From Marmoricola sp. URHB0036 (lineage in GTDB: Bacteria; Actinomycetota; Actinomycetes; Propionibacteriales; Nocardioidaceae): a DNA stretch of 64,000 nucleotides. This document shows, in pieces, positions 35,599 to 43,742 of this stretch. The notes beneath the pieces were generated by a model. That model did not search any database, had not been told where the DNA came from, and saw nothing but the letters and a program-made list of their open reading frames with translations. The stretch is taken from NCBI RefSeq assembly GCF_000426045.1, contig NZ_KE384490.1, positions 62,001-126,000 on the forward strand, given 5' to 3'. Position 1 is the first letter of the stretch. Every line of letters starts with the position of its first letter. The position numbers and the translations under genes were made by a program.

Positions 35599-36876
35599 AT
35601 GGCCACGTTGATGCGAGTGCCCGAGGTCGCTGCCGGCGCCACCGAGGTGGTGCTGTCCGAGTGGTTGGTCGACGAGGGCGGCGACGTCCAGTCCGGTGCG
35701 CCGATCGTCGTGGTCGAGACGGAGAAGGCCATCGTCGAGGTGGAGGCCGAGGCGAGCGGCACGGTGCTCAGACGCCTGGTCGAGTCAGGCACCACGGTCG
35801 AGGTCGGGTCTCCGCTGGCGCTCGTCGGTGCCTCGGAGGAAGCGGGCGACACCGACTCGCTGCTGGCGGAGCTCGGAGTGACCCAGTCCGGAGGGAAGGA
35901 CCTCGAGCCGGCGCAGCAGGCATCCGAGGAGACCCCAGCCGAGACAGATCCGGAGTCCGGCGCCCCAGTGGCGGAGGAGCCGGCCCGCGAACGGATCTTC
36001 GCAACGCCACTCTCGAGGCGGCTGCTCGCCGAGGCCGGGATCGATCTCGAGGAGGTCTCTGGCACGGGGCCGAACGGCCGGATCACCAAGCGCGACGCGG
36101 TGCAGGCCTGTCGCGAACGAGAGACGTCCACGTCCACGACCGAGCCTGCCGACCAGCCGGCGGCGCAGCCCGCGCGAGCAGCGTCGACGCCCGGTCCGTC
36201 GTACTCCGAGGTCGAGCACACCCGGTTGCGCCGTGCCGTGGCGGCACGGCTGACCACCAGCAAGCATTCCGTCCCGCACTTCTACGTCAGGCGGGTGGTG
36301 CGCATCGATGCGCTTCTCGAGCTGCGCGCCCAGCTCAACGACGTCTCTGCGCAACGCATCTCGGTCAACGACCTCGTGGTCCGCGCGGTGGCGACCGCCC
36401 ACCAGGAGGTTCCCGAGGCCAACGTCGTGTGGACCGACGATGCGATGCGCCAGTACGACTCGGTCGACGTCGGGGTGGCCATCGCCTCGGAACGAGGGCT
36501 GGTGACACCGGTGCTCCGGGGCGTGCAGAACTCCACGCCCAGCGCCATCGCGCGCCGCGTCCGTGAGCTGGTGGACCAGGCCAACAAGGGCAAGCTCCAG
36601 CAGCGCGATCTCGAGGGCGGCACCATCAGCGTCACGAACCTCGGGATGTACGGCGTCGACGAGTTCTCCGCCATCATCAATCCGCCTCAGTCCGCGATCC
36701 TCGCCGTCGGAGCCGGGAAGCCTCAGCCGGTGGTGGCCGACGGTGCGGTGGAGGTGGCGACGCTGATGAACCTGGTGCTCTCCGTCGATCACCGAGCGAT
36801 CGACGGTGCCCTCGCGGCGCGATGGATGACTGCCCTCGCCTCGGTGATCGAGCAGCCGCTGAGGCTGCTGGCATGA
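35599..36876 (+). CDS. Dihydrolipoyl acyltransferase E2
   Basis: A 425-residue protein from ATG 35599. Residues about 1-78 form a lipoyl domain with the lipoylated Lys in VETEKAIVEVE. Residues about 134-172 are the E3/E1-binding domain (ATPLSRRLLAEAGIDL, GTGPNGRITKRD). Residues about 205-425 are the catalytic domain, ending in LSVDHRAIDGALAARW with the His and Asp of the active site. Flexible Ala/Pro/Glu-rich linkers separate the domains. It completes the complex with the fused E1 upstream and must borrow E3 from elsewhere in the genome. Confidence 0.95.
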   Translation: MATLMRVPEVAAGATEVVLSEWLVDEGGDVQSGAPIVVVETEKAIVEVEAEASGTVLRRLVESGTTVEVGSPLALVGASEEAGDTDSLLAELGVTQSGGKDLEPAQQASEETPAETDPESGAPVAEEPARERIFATPLSRRLLAEAGIDLEEVSGTGPNGRITKRDAVQACRERETSTSTTEPADQPAAQPARAASTPGPSYSEVEHTRLRRAVAARLTTSKHSVPHFYVRRVVRIDALLELRAQLNDVSAQRISVNDLVVRAVATAHQEVPEANVVWTDDAMRQYDSVDVGVAIASERGLVTPVLRGVQNSTPSAIARRVRELVDQANKGKLQQRDLEGGTISVTNLGMYGVDEFSAIINPPQSAILAVGAGKPQPVVADGAVEVATLMNLVLSVDHRAIDGALAARWMTALASVIEQPLRLLA

Positions 36877-36901
36877 CCGGCCGGACGATCGGCGCGGTGC
36901 G

Positions 36902-37792
36902 ATGACCACGGTCGCGTTCCTCGGGTTGGGGCGCATGGGCAGACCGATGGCCGCAAGCCTGCTGCGCACGAAGCACGACGTCGTGGTCTGGAACAGGACC
37001 CGCTCGACAGCCGAGGCGTTCGTCGCCGAGCACGGAGGGAAGGCTGCAGACACCGTGGCCGAAGCCGTGCGTGACGCAGAGATGGTGGTCACGATGGTGG
37101 CCGACGACGCTGCCGTGCTGCAGGTCTACCTCGGTGAGCGCGGCGTACTGGCCGAGCTGCCGGACCGGGCGCTGGCCATCGACATGAGCACCATCTCGCC
37201 GGCGACGGTGTCGACGGTGCACCGAGCACTCTCCGAGCGAGGCATCGGATTCGTCGACGCCCCGGTGTCGGGCAGCGTCGCCGCCGCCACTGCCGCGACC
37301 CTCACCATCATGGCCGGAGGAGAGGCGGAGGACGTGCAGCGAGCGCGCCCACTGCTCCTCGACCTCGGGTCACCGGTCATCGCACTCGGGCCGAGTGGAG
37401 CCGGGAGCAACATGAAGCTCGCCGTGAACGCCGTCCTGCACAGCCTCAACGGAGCCGTCTCCGAGGCACTGGTCTTCGCCGAGCGCGCGGGCATCGATCG
37501 GTCGCTGGCGTATCGGGTCTTCCTCGAGAGCGCGATCGCCGCTCCGTTCGTCCACTACCGGCAGGAGTCGTTCGAGCGGCCGGCGGAGGCGCCGGTGGCG
37601 TTTCGACTGGAGCTCGCGGCGAAGGACCTGCGGCTGGCCATCGCTGCTGGCGAGTCGGCGGGGGCCCAGCTTCCACAGGCCAGGGCAAATCTCGCCGTCC
37701 TGACCACGGCCATGGAGGACGGCTTCAAGGACCACGACGAGACGGCACTGGCCGAGCACTTTCGGCGGAAGAGCGCTGCCGGTTCGCCGTGA
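36902..37792 (+). CDS. 3-hydroxyisobutyrate dehydrogenase-like (beta-hydroxyacid) oxidoreductase
   Basis: A 296-residue protein. The cofactor site is VAFLGLGRMGRPMA. DAPVSGSVAAATAATLTIMAGG is the substrate-binding signature and the catalytic Lys lies in GAGSNMKLAVNAVL. It belongs to the beta-hydroxyacid dehydrogenase family (3-hydroxyisobutyrate, tartronate semialdehyde and 6-phosphogluconate type). It closes the E1-E2 operon after a 25-base gap. In a catabolic setting it would oxidise a 3-hydroxy acid or reduce a semialdehyde. Confidence 0.9.
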   Translation: MTTVAFLGLGRMGRPMAASLLRTKHDVVVWNRTRSTAEAFVAEHGGKAADTVAEAVRDAEMVVTMVADDAAVLQVYLGERGVLAELPDRALAIDMSTISPATVSTVHRALSERGIGFVDAPVSGSVAAATAATLTIMAGGEAEDVQRARPLLLDLGSPVIALGPSGAGSNMKLAVNAVLHSLNGAVSEALVFAERAGIDRSLAYRVFLESAIAAPFVHYRQESFERPAEAPVAFRLELAAKDLRLAIAAGESAGAQLPQARANLAVLTTAMEDGFKDHDETALAEHFRRKSAAGSP

Positions 37793-37915
37793 GGTCTGAG
37801 CGGGGACTCCTGCTACGCGCGGCCGGGGTCGCAGCGTCGGGGCGGACGGTTCCGGACGCGCTGCGGACCGCCCTCAGCGACCAAGGGCTGGCGGCACCCC
37901 CGGACGTCTCGGATG

Positions 37916-37948
37916 CGACTTGCCACGTTGTCACATCTTGACAAGTCG
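37916..37948. promoter_or_regulatory. Operator region of the XRE-TPR regulator gene
   Basis: CGACTTG (37916-37922) and CAAGTCG (37942-37948) form a perfect 7-bp inverted repeat with a 19-base spacer. Inside is TGTCACATCT (37929-37938), which recurs with one mismatch in the promoter of the secreted-peptide gene. TTGACA (37939-37944) could serve as a -35. The surrounding gap (37793-38110) holds no other supported feature; a possible 49-codon frame there is not convincing. Confidence 0.55.
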
Positions 37949-38110
37949 TGCTTAGATCAGGCTCCGAGGCGGGGCCTCTCGGGACCTCGTCGTTTCGGGA
38001 TTCGAGGTTGCGAGGGGTGCGCCTCGGGTCAGGGCGGCACGGGTTGCCAGTCGGGGTTGTCGCTTCTTGCCTGCTCAGGCCAATCGAGCGGGCACAATGT
38101 CGGCGTGGAC

Positions 38111-39460
38111 ATGCACTACGCCGAGCTGAGCCGGACCATCGACGCGGCCGAGCTGGGCCGGCGCATCCGGCACGCCCGGGTGGCTGCCGGGTTGACCCAG
38201 TCGCAGCTGGCCGGCGAGGACGCGTCGGCGGCGTACGTCTCCCGCATCGAGGCCGGTCAGCGCCGGCCCGAGGCCGGCCTGCTCGAACGGATGGCGACCC
38301 GGCTCGACGTGGGGCTCGAGCAGCTGCTGGGGGAGGAGTCGACGCCGGCGGATGCCGAGCGGCGACTCGAGGTCGACTACGCCGAGCTCTCGCTGGCTTC
38401 CGGAGACCCGGCCTCGGCGCTGGAGCGGCTCGACAAGGTGCTGGCCGACTCCTCCCTGGGGCTTGGTGGCGATCTCGAGCGTGCCGCTCGGCAGGCGCGC
38501 GCCCTCGCCCTGGAGGCACTCGGCCGGACCAGCGACGCGATCCAGCTGCTCGAGGACCTCGTGGCCGAGCCCCGGGCCGACGCGTCGTGGCTCAAGGCCC
38601 TGATCGCCCTGAGCAGATGTCATCGCGAGTCGGGCGACTTCGCCCGCGCGATCGCGGTGGGGGAGCAGGCGGCCGCCTACATCCAGGAGCTCGGCCTGGC
38701 CGGTACGACGGAGGCGATCCAGCTCACCGTCACCATCGCCGGCGCCTACATGGAGCGGGGCGACCTGGCCCACGCGATGCGCATGTGCCAGCGGGCCATC
38801 GACGAGGCCGAGCGTGTCGATTCCCCTGTGGCCAAGGGATCTGCCTACTGGAACGCCAGTGTCATCGAGTCCCGCCGGGGCTCGACCGTCACGGCACTGC
38901 AGCTGGCCGAGAAGGCGATGGCCCTCTTCGAGCTGGGCGACGACTCCCGCAACCTGGGGCGGCTGCGCACGCAGGTCGGGTTCATCCAGCTGCGTCTCGA
39001 CCCGCCGGATCCCGAGGGTGCCAAGAGCACGCTGCAGCAGGCCGAGCGCGAGCTGACCTGGTCCTCGGCAAGTGCGCTCGACCGGGCCGACCACCATCTG
39101 GCCGTCGCCAAGGCCCACCTCATGCTCGGGGAGCACCAGGAGGCGCTGACGCGCGTCGAGGAGGGTGAGGCGCTCATCGGGGGGCAGTCGCCGATGCTGC
39201 AGGCGGAGGCCCTCGTCGTGCGGGGACAGGTCAGCGCGGCCCGGGGTGATCTGGCCGCGGCACGAGAGAGCTACGGAGGGGCCATCCAGGTGCTGGCCGG
39301 TCTGGGCGTCGACCGCAACATCGCCCAGCTGTGGTTCGACCTGGCTGCCCTGCTCGAGGACGCCGGCGACTCGAACGCCGCGCTGGACGCCTATCGCCGG
39401 GGCGCGGCCTCGACAGGACTGGCGCGGCCGCGGTTCGCGGCCACGCCTGCCCCGTCGTGA
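38111..39460 (+). CDS. XRE-TPR cytosolic regulator (RRNPP-like receptor)
   Basis: About 449 residues from ATG 38111 (GTG 38105 is also in frame). Residues about 13-68 are an XRE helix-turn-helix (LGRRIRHARVAAGLTQSQLAG, AAYVSRIEAGQRRPEAGLLERMA). Residues about 80-440 are a TPR-like solenoid of paired helices with recurring Ala/Gly at TPR positions (LASGDPASALERL, ESGDFARAIAVGEQAA, ERGDLAHAMRMCQRAI, ARGDLAAARESYGGAI). This is the architecture of the peptide-binding RRNPP receptors PlcR, PrgX and Rgg. A tiny secreted-peptide gene lies seven bases beyond its stop on the other strand. No membrane segment is present. Confidence 0.85.
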   Translation: MHYAELSRTIDAAELGRRIRHARVAAGLTQSQLAGEDASAAYVSRIEAGQRRPEAGLLERMATRLDVGLEQLLGEESTPADAERRLEVDYAELSLASGDPASALERLDKVLADSSLGLGGDLERAARQARALALEALGRTSDAIQLLEDLVAEPRADASWLKALIALSRCHRESGDFARAIAVGEQAAAYIQELGLAGTTEAIQLTVTIAGAYMERGDLAHAMRMCQRAIDEAERVDSPVAKGSAYWNASVIESRRGSTVTALQLAEKAMALFELGDDSRNLGRLRTQVGFIQLRLDPPDPEGAKSTLQQAERELTWSSASALDRADHHLAVAKAHLMLGEHQEALTRVEEGEALIGGQSPMLQAEALVVRGQVSAARGDLAAARESYGGAIQVLAGLGVDRNIAQLWFDLAALLEDAGDSNAALDAYRRGAASTGLARPRFAATPAPS

Positions 39461-39466
39461 GCGTGG

Positions 39467-39589
39467 TCAGCAGCAGATGCGATCGGCCGCTCCGGCGGAA
39501 CCGGCAGCTCCCGTCGTTGCCGCGGTCACGCCGAGCACGCTTGCGATGACGATCAGGATCGTCGCTACGAAACGCTGTGCACCAGTCAT
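39467..39589 (-). CDS. Small secreted peptide (candidate signalling propeptide)
   Basis: This 40-codon gene starts with ATG 39589, eight bases behind a GAGGAGG ribosome site; a nearer ATG at 39597 in another frame is too close to that site. The product has a polar MTGAQR start, a hydrophobic core (FVATILIVIASVLGV), a small-residue Ala/Gly/Thr/Ser stretch with signal-peptidase-like AAG and GAA sites, and ends in ADRICC. After cleavage only about 5-12 residues would remain. That is the PapR/NprX pattern of peptide pheromone precursors. It is convergent with the XRE-TPR regulator gene, and its promoter shares sequence with that gene's promoter. Confidence 0.7.
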   Translation of the reverse strand: MTGAQRFVATILIVIASVLGVTAATTGAAGSAGAADRICC

Positions 39590-39648
39590 GAGTCATGCCT
39601 CCTCGGGTCACGCGCGGGGTGCGCGTGTGACACGAGGCGTAACATTCA

Positions 39649-39674
39649 GACAAGTCACATGACCAGATGTGTCA
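39649..39674. promoter_or_regulatory. Operator candidate of the secreted-peptide gene
   Basis: On the minus strand TGACACATCT (39674-39665) precedes GACTTGTC (39656-39649), the same two blocks in the same order as at the regulator promoter (TGTCACATCT then GACAAGTC). A CACAT-6-ATGTG inverted repeat spans 39656-39671. It lies about 60 bases upstream of the peptide start and also faces the divergent proline racemase gene. Confidence 0.5.
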
Positions 39675-39785
39675 GGCAGAGGCTCCGAGAGATGTAGTCC
39701 ACCTGGCAGAGCGGCGGAGGTCAGGCGTGGCCCACGGTCGTCGCTGATGCCACGCGCCCCGGATGGGCGTGGCAGGCTGCGGGGC

Positions 39786-40802
39786 GTGCTGCCCTCGACG
39801 ATCTCGACCAGCGACTACCACACCGGCGGCGAGCCGTTCCGGATCGTGGCCGAGCCTCCGGTGCCGATCGCAGGCTCAACCGTGGCCGAGCGGCGGGCCC
39901 GGGCGATCGAGGATCCTGCGGTGCAGGAGCTGCGCGCCGTGCTGTGCTCGGAGCCCCGCGGGCACGCGGACATGTACGGCGGCTTCGTGGTGCCACCCGA
40001 CGACGACGGTGCCCACCTCGGCGTGCTGTTCTGGCACAAGGACGGGTTCTCGACCGCCTGTGGCCACGGCACCATCGCCCTCGGGGCGTGGGCGGTGCAG
40101 TCCGGTCGGGTGCAGGCGCCGGAGAACGGCAGCGTCGACGTGGTGGTCGATGTCCCCTCCGGCCGCGTCACCGCGCGGGTGCACTGCGAGGCCGGTCGGG
40201 TGGTCGCGGTCGACTTCGTGAACGTGGCCAGCTGGGTGGTCGCACGCGAGGTGCCGGTCAGCACGTCGCGGGGACAGGTCTCCGTGACGGTGGCGTACGG
40301 CGGTGCGATCTACGCCACCCTGCCAGCGGAGCAGCTCGGCCTGTCCGTCACGCCGGAGCATCTCGGCGACCTCATCGCCCTCGGTCGCGAGATCAAGTGG
40401 GCGCTGAACGACAGCAGCCACGCCGTACACCCGACCGACCCGCGACTGAACGGCGTCTACGGCACGATCCTGTACGACGAGCTCGGTGACGACGACGCCC
40501 AGGTGCACCAGCGCAACGTGACGGTCTTCGCCGACGGCGAGGTCGACCGGTCCCCGTGCGGATCGGGCACCTGCGCGCGGCTCGCCGTCCTCGCGTCCGA
40601 CGGCCGACTGGGTGACGACAAGGTGCTGCGACACGACTCCATCGTCGGCAGCACGTTCATCGGGAGGGTGCTCGAGACCGTGGACGTCGACGGACGTGCC
40701 GCCGTGGTCCCGCAGGTCACCGGCAACGCCTACCGCACGGGCGAGCACACCTTCTCGATCGATCCCCATGACCCCCTGGTCCCCGGCTTCGTGCTGCGGT
40801 GA
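39786..40802 (+). CDS. Proline racemase / hydroxyproline epimerase family enzyme
   Basis: About 338 residues from GTG 39786; ATG 39747 in frame would add a 13-residue Arg/Gly tail with no family resemblance. Both catalytic cysteines are present: Cys in STACGHGTIALG and Cys in DRSPCGSGTCAR. That favours racemase/4-hydroxyproline 2-epimerase over the trans-3-hydroxyproline dehydratase subgroup, which lacks the first Cys. The N-terminal DYHTGGEPFRIV motif is diagnostic. The enzyme is cytosolic and cofactor-free. It is divergent from the peptide gene. Confidence 0.9.
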   Translation: MLPSTISTSDYHTGGEPFRIVAEPPVPIAGSTVAERRARAIEDPAVQELRAVLCSEPRGHADMYGGFVVPPDDDGAHLGVLFWHKDGFSTACGHGTIALGAWAVQSGRVQAPENGSVDVVVDVPSGRVTARVHCEAGRVVAVDFVNVASWVVAREVPVSTSRGQVSVTVAYGGAIYATLPAEQLGLSVTPEHLGDLIALGREIKWALNDSSHAVHPTDPRLNGVYGTILYDELGDDDAQVHQRNVTVFADGEVDRSPCGSGTCARLAVLASDGRLGDDKVLRHDSIVGSTFIGRVLETVDVDGRAAVVPQVTGNAYRTGEHTFSIDPHDPLVPGFVLR

Positions 40803-40887
40803 CCGCGGGTGCCACGGGCGGGAACCAACCCGGAAGGGGTGACCCCGAACTCCGGGAACGCTGAGACCCTGCCCGCATGGGGAGAGC

Positions 40888-42579
40888 ATGAGCGAGCCGC
40901 AGGGGAGGGTGACCCGGCTGCTGCCGATCGTCGGCTGGCTGCGCACCTACGACCGGAGCTGGCTGCGCGGCGACCTGATCGCCGGCGTGACCGTCGCGGC
41001 GCTGATCGTGCCCAAGAACCTGGGGTACGCCGGCATCGCCGGGATCCCCCTGCAGAACGGCCTCTACGCGGCGGCGGCCGCGGCCCTGTTGTACGCCGTC
41101 TTCGGGACCTGTCGACAGATCTCCATGGGGCCGAGCTCGGGCCTGGCCGCGGTGGCCGCCAGCGCCGTCGCGGCCGCCGGCCTGACCAGCGGAGGAGACG
41201 TCGCCGCCTTCGTCGCCGGGCTGACCCTGGCCTCGGGACTGCTCTTCCTCCTACTGGCCGTGTTCAAGATGGGGTGGGTCGCGCAGTTCCTGTCCCGCGC
41301 CGTCGTGACCGGCTTCCTGTTCGGCGCGGCCATCGACGTCGTCATCGGTGAGCTGCCGAAGCTCACCGGCACCGACGTCACCGGCTCGAACTCGTTCCAG
41401 GAGCTGCGGTCCTGGCTGGGGTCGCTCGGTGACACCAACACCGCGACGATCGTCGTCGGTGTCGTCGCTCTGGTGGTCGTCTTCGGGCTGCGGTCCGTGG
41501 CCCCGAACGTGCCGGGGGCACTGGTGCTCGTCGTCGGAGGGCTGCTGGCGTCGTACCTGTTCAACCTCGACGACCGTGGCGTGGCGCTCGTCGGGGACGT
41601 CCCGCGAGGCCTCCCGACCTTCGCCATTCCCGACATCTCCCTGATGGTCGACCATGCCGGGACCGTCGCGGTGGCCGCGGTCGCGCTGATGCTGATCGGG
41701 TTCTCGCAGACCGCGGGTGACGCCCGCGCCTTCGCCGCCAAGCACCGGTACCAGATCGACGTCGACCAGGAGTCCCTCGCCCAGTCGGCTGCCAACATCG
41801 GCTCCGGTGTGCTCCACGGGATGCCGGTCTCGACCAGCCTGTCGGCGAGCTCGCTCAACGACCACTCGGGCGCAAGGACCGGGTTGGCCTCGATCACCTC
41901 CGGCGTGACGGTGCTGCTCACCCTGCTGGTGCTGGCGCCGCTGTTCTCGCAGCTGCCGAAGCCGGTCCTCGGTGCGCTGATCATCGAGGCCGTGGTGATG
42001 GGCATGATGAACCTGCCGGAGATGCGGCGGATGTACCGGGTCAAGCGCTTCGACTTCTGGATCGCGGTGGCAGCGATCATCGGCACGCTGGCCTTCGGCG
42101 TACTGGCCGGCGTCATCATCGGGATCGGCCTGTCCCTGCTCTGGCTCGTCGGCGTCGCGACCCAGCCGCAGATGCCGACCCTCGGCCGCGAGCCGGGCAC
42201 CCAGGTGTTCCGCGACGTGCTCGACAACCCGGACGACGAGCTCGTTCCCGGCGTGGTCGTGGTGCGGCTCGACGGTGGGCTGTTCTTCGCCACCGCGGAC
42301 GCGCTCGAGGACAGGGTGCGCACCCTGATCCAGGCCCAGCCGGAGACGCACGGCGTCGTCCTCGACTGCGAGGGCATCAACTTCCTCGACTCGCAGGGGT
42401 CCGCCACGCTCGACGACCTGCTCGTGCTGTGCACGCAGGCAGGCGTCGAGCTCCGGCTCGCGCGGGTCAAGCCCGACGTACGCGCCGTCCTCGACCGCGA
42501 GGGCCTGGTCGAGAGGCTGGGCCGCGACCACCTCCACGGCAACGTGCACCGTGCCGTGGAGGCCCAGCTCGGCCGCTAG
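40888..42579 (+). CDS. SulP family anion permease with STAS domain
   Basis: A 563-residue protein. The N-terminal two thirds have about 12 hydrophobic segments, beginning with the SulP pattern DLIAGVTVAALIVPKNLGYAGIAGIPLQNGLYAA and including GSGVLHGMPVSTSLSASS. Residues about 440-555 form a cytosolic STAS domain (VVRLDGGLFFATADAL, LDCEGINFLDSQGSATL). It probably transports sulfate, bicarbonate or a related anion. Its last four bases overlap the convergent yidC-like gene. Confidence 0.93.
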   Translation: MSEPQGRVTRLLPIVGWLRTYDRSWLRGDLIAGVTVAALIVPKNLGYAGIAGIPLQNGLYAAAAAALLYAVFGTCRQISMGPSSGLAAVAASAVAAAGLTSGGDVAAFVAGLTLASGLLFLLLAVFKMGWVAQFLSRAVVTGFLFGAAIDVVIGELPKLTGTDVTGSNSFQELRSWLGSLGDTNTATIVVGVVALVVVFGLRSVAPNVPGALVLVVGGLLASYLFNLDDRGVALVGDVPRGLPTFAIPDISLMVDHAGTVAVAAVALMLIGFSQTAGDARAFAAKHRYQIDVDQESLAQSAANIGSGVLHGMPVSTSLSASSLNDHSGARTGLASITSGVTVLLTLLVLAPLFSQLPKPVLGALIIEAVVMGMMNLPEMRRMYRVKRFDFWIAVAAIIGTLAFGVLAGVIIGIGLSLLWLVGVATQPQMPTLGREPGTQVFRDVLDNPDDELVPGVVVVRLDGGLFFATADALEDRVRTLIQAQPETHGVVLDCEGINFLDSQGSATLDDLLVLCTQAGVELRLARVKPDVRAVLDREGLVERLGRDHLHGNVHRAVEAQLGR

Positions 42580-43367
42580 GACGCCCGGGCTGCGGCCGCT
42601 GATCCCGGTGTGGGGAACCAGCGCCACACCACGGCCGACTGCCCGAGGGTCCAGGCCCCGTTGCAGACCCAGTAGACGAGGAGCGCCACCGGTACGACGC
42701 CGCCGGCGACCAGCAGGCCGACGGCCGAGATGAGCGGCATCGACCGCTGGACGCGGGCCATCACCTCTGGGACGTCGGTGAGGACGGTGTTGGGGGCGAC
42801 CAGGAACCTCTGGTTCACGTAGGACAGCAGCGCCGCCGTACCCGCCAGGGCCGCCACCACGGCCAGATGCGACCAACCCGCACCCAGGTAGCCGCGCTCG
42901 GCGAGCGGGACGCCGAGCACCGTGGCCGCGCCCAGTGAGGCCACCAGGCCGGCGTTGACGGCGCCGACCGGTGTCCCGGCCGCGACGTGGGAGACCAGGT
43001 GGTAGAGCGCCAACCAGATCGGCGCCTGCACCAGCAGCGGCAGCAGGCTCCACCGCGACATCTGGTGCTCGGCCGCGATGCGACGCCGCTCCCGGACCAT
43101 CGCACGGAGGCTGTCCGGGTCCTTGCGGTTGCGGTAGCGCTTGGCCAGCGCGGCCAGGTGCGGTCGCGCTCGCGCCGCGGCGTGGGCCTGGCGGACGCCG
43201 TGGATCGCCAACGGGAGCAGGGCGATCCGGACGATGGCGACGAGGGCGGCGATGCACAGAGCCCAGGTGACACCCGAGGCCGGATCGGCCCCGAGCGAGG
43301 TGAGAGCGGTGTGGGCAGCGGCCAGCAGGGCTGCGAGGGCGTGCGACAAGGGGTCGAGAACAGACAT
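42576..43367 (-). CDS. yidC: YidC/Oxa1 family membrane insertase (paralogue)
   Basis: About 263 residues from ATG 43367, behind CAGGAGC. Five hydrophobic segments are visible. The family pattern WALCIAALVAIVRIALLPLAIHGVR has the membrane-embedded Arg needed for insertion, and EHQMSRWSLLPLLVQAPIWLALYHLV and VYWVCNGAWTLGQ follow. It lacks the rpmH-rnpA neighbourhood of the housekeeping copy and is short, so it is a second insertase. The DUF6412-like gene directly upstream is a frequent partner. Confidence 0.88.
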   Translation of the reverse strand: MSVLDPLSHALAALLAAAHTALTSLGADPASGVTWALCIAALVAIVRIALLPLAIHGVRQAHAAARARPHLAALAKRYRNRKDPDSLRAMVRERRRIAAEHQMSRWSLLPLLVQAPIWLALYHLVSHVAAGTPVGAVNAGLVASLGAATVLGVPLAERGYLGAGWSHLAVVAALAGTAALLSYVNQRFLVAPNTVLTDVPEVMARVQRSMPLISAVGLLVAGGVVPVALLVYWVCNGAWTLGQSAVVWRWFPTPGSAAAARAS

Positions 43368-43422
43368 GTGGTGCTCCTGGAGGTGTGGGGGTGAACGGGA
43401 CCGTGGCTCGCCGGGGCGAGCG

Positions 43423-43713
43423 TCAGGCCGTTCCAGGAGCACGAGGACGCAGCGGGTGGTGGGTCGGGTCGGTGACCCGGCCGGGCAGCAGCTGGTCGTC
43501 CGTCACGTCGTGCGCGCGCATCGCGACCTGGGTCTGCGGCGTGAGGCCCGGTCGGCCCGTGGCCATGCCGACCAGGACAGCGCACGCCACCGCGAGCACC
43601 GCCGTGGTGAGCGCGTCCGGAGTGGTGACCAGCAGCGACGGCAGGAGTACGACGAGCAGCGTCGCGAGCACGACCGCCGTACGCCGGGAAGCGTGGTCGA
43701 CGATGCTGCGCAT
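43423..43713 (-). CDS. Small membrane protein, DUF6412-like
   Basis: A 96-residue protein with two hydrophobic helices (about 11-30 and 34-52) and a polar tail ending LPGRVTDPTHHPLRPRAPG. That tail and the position just upstream of a yidC-type gene resemble DUF6412 proteins. The two genes are 55 bases apart on the same strand and probably co-transcribed. The assignment rests on pattern memory and is moderate. Confidence 0.6.
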   Translation of the reverse strand: MRSIVDHASRRTAVVLATLLVVLLPSLLVTTPDALTTAVLAVACAVLVGMATGRPGLTPQTQVAMRAHDVTDDQLLPGRVTDPTHHPLRPRAPGTA

Positions 43714-43742
43714 GCCCGGATGGTACGCCGAGATCCGGATCC

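Noticed and set aside
37789-37938. A possible 49-codon gene between the 3-hydroxyisobutyrate-dehydrogenase-like gene and the XRE-TPR gene
   Set aside because: It has no separate ribosome site beyond coupling, no family resemblance, and its 3' end lies in the operator region. Evidence is too weak.
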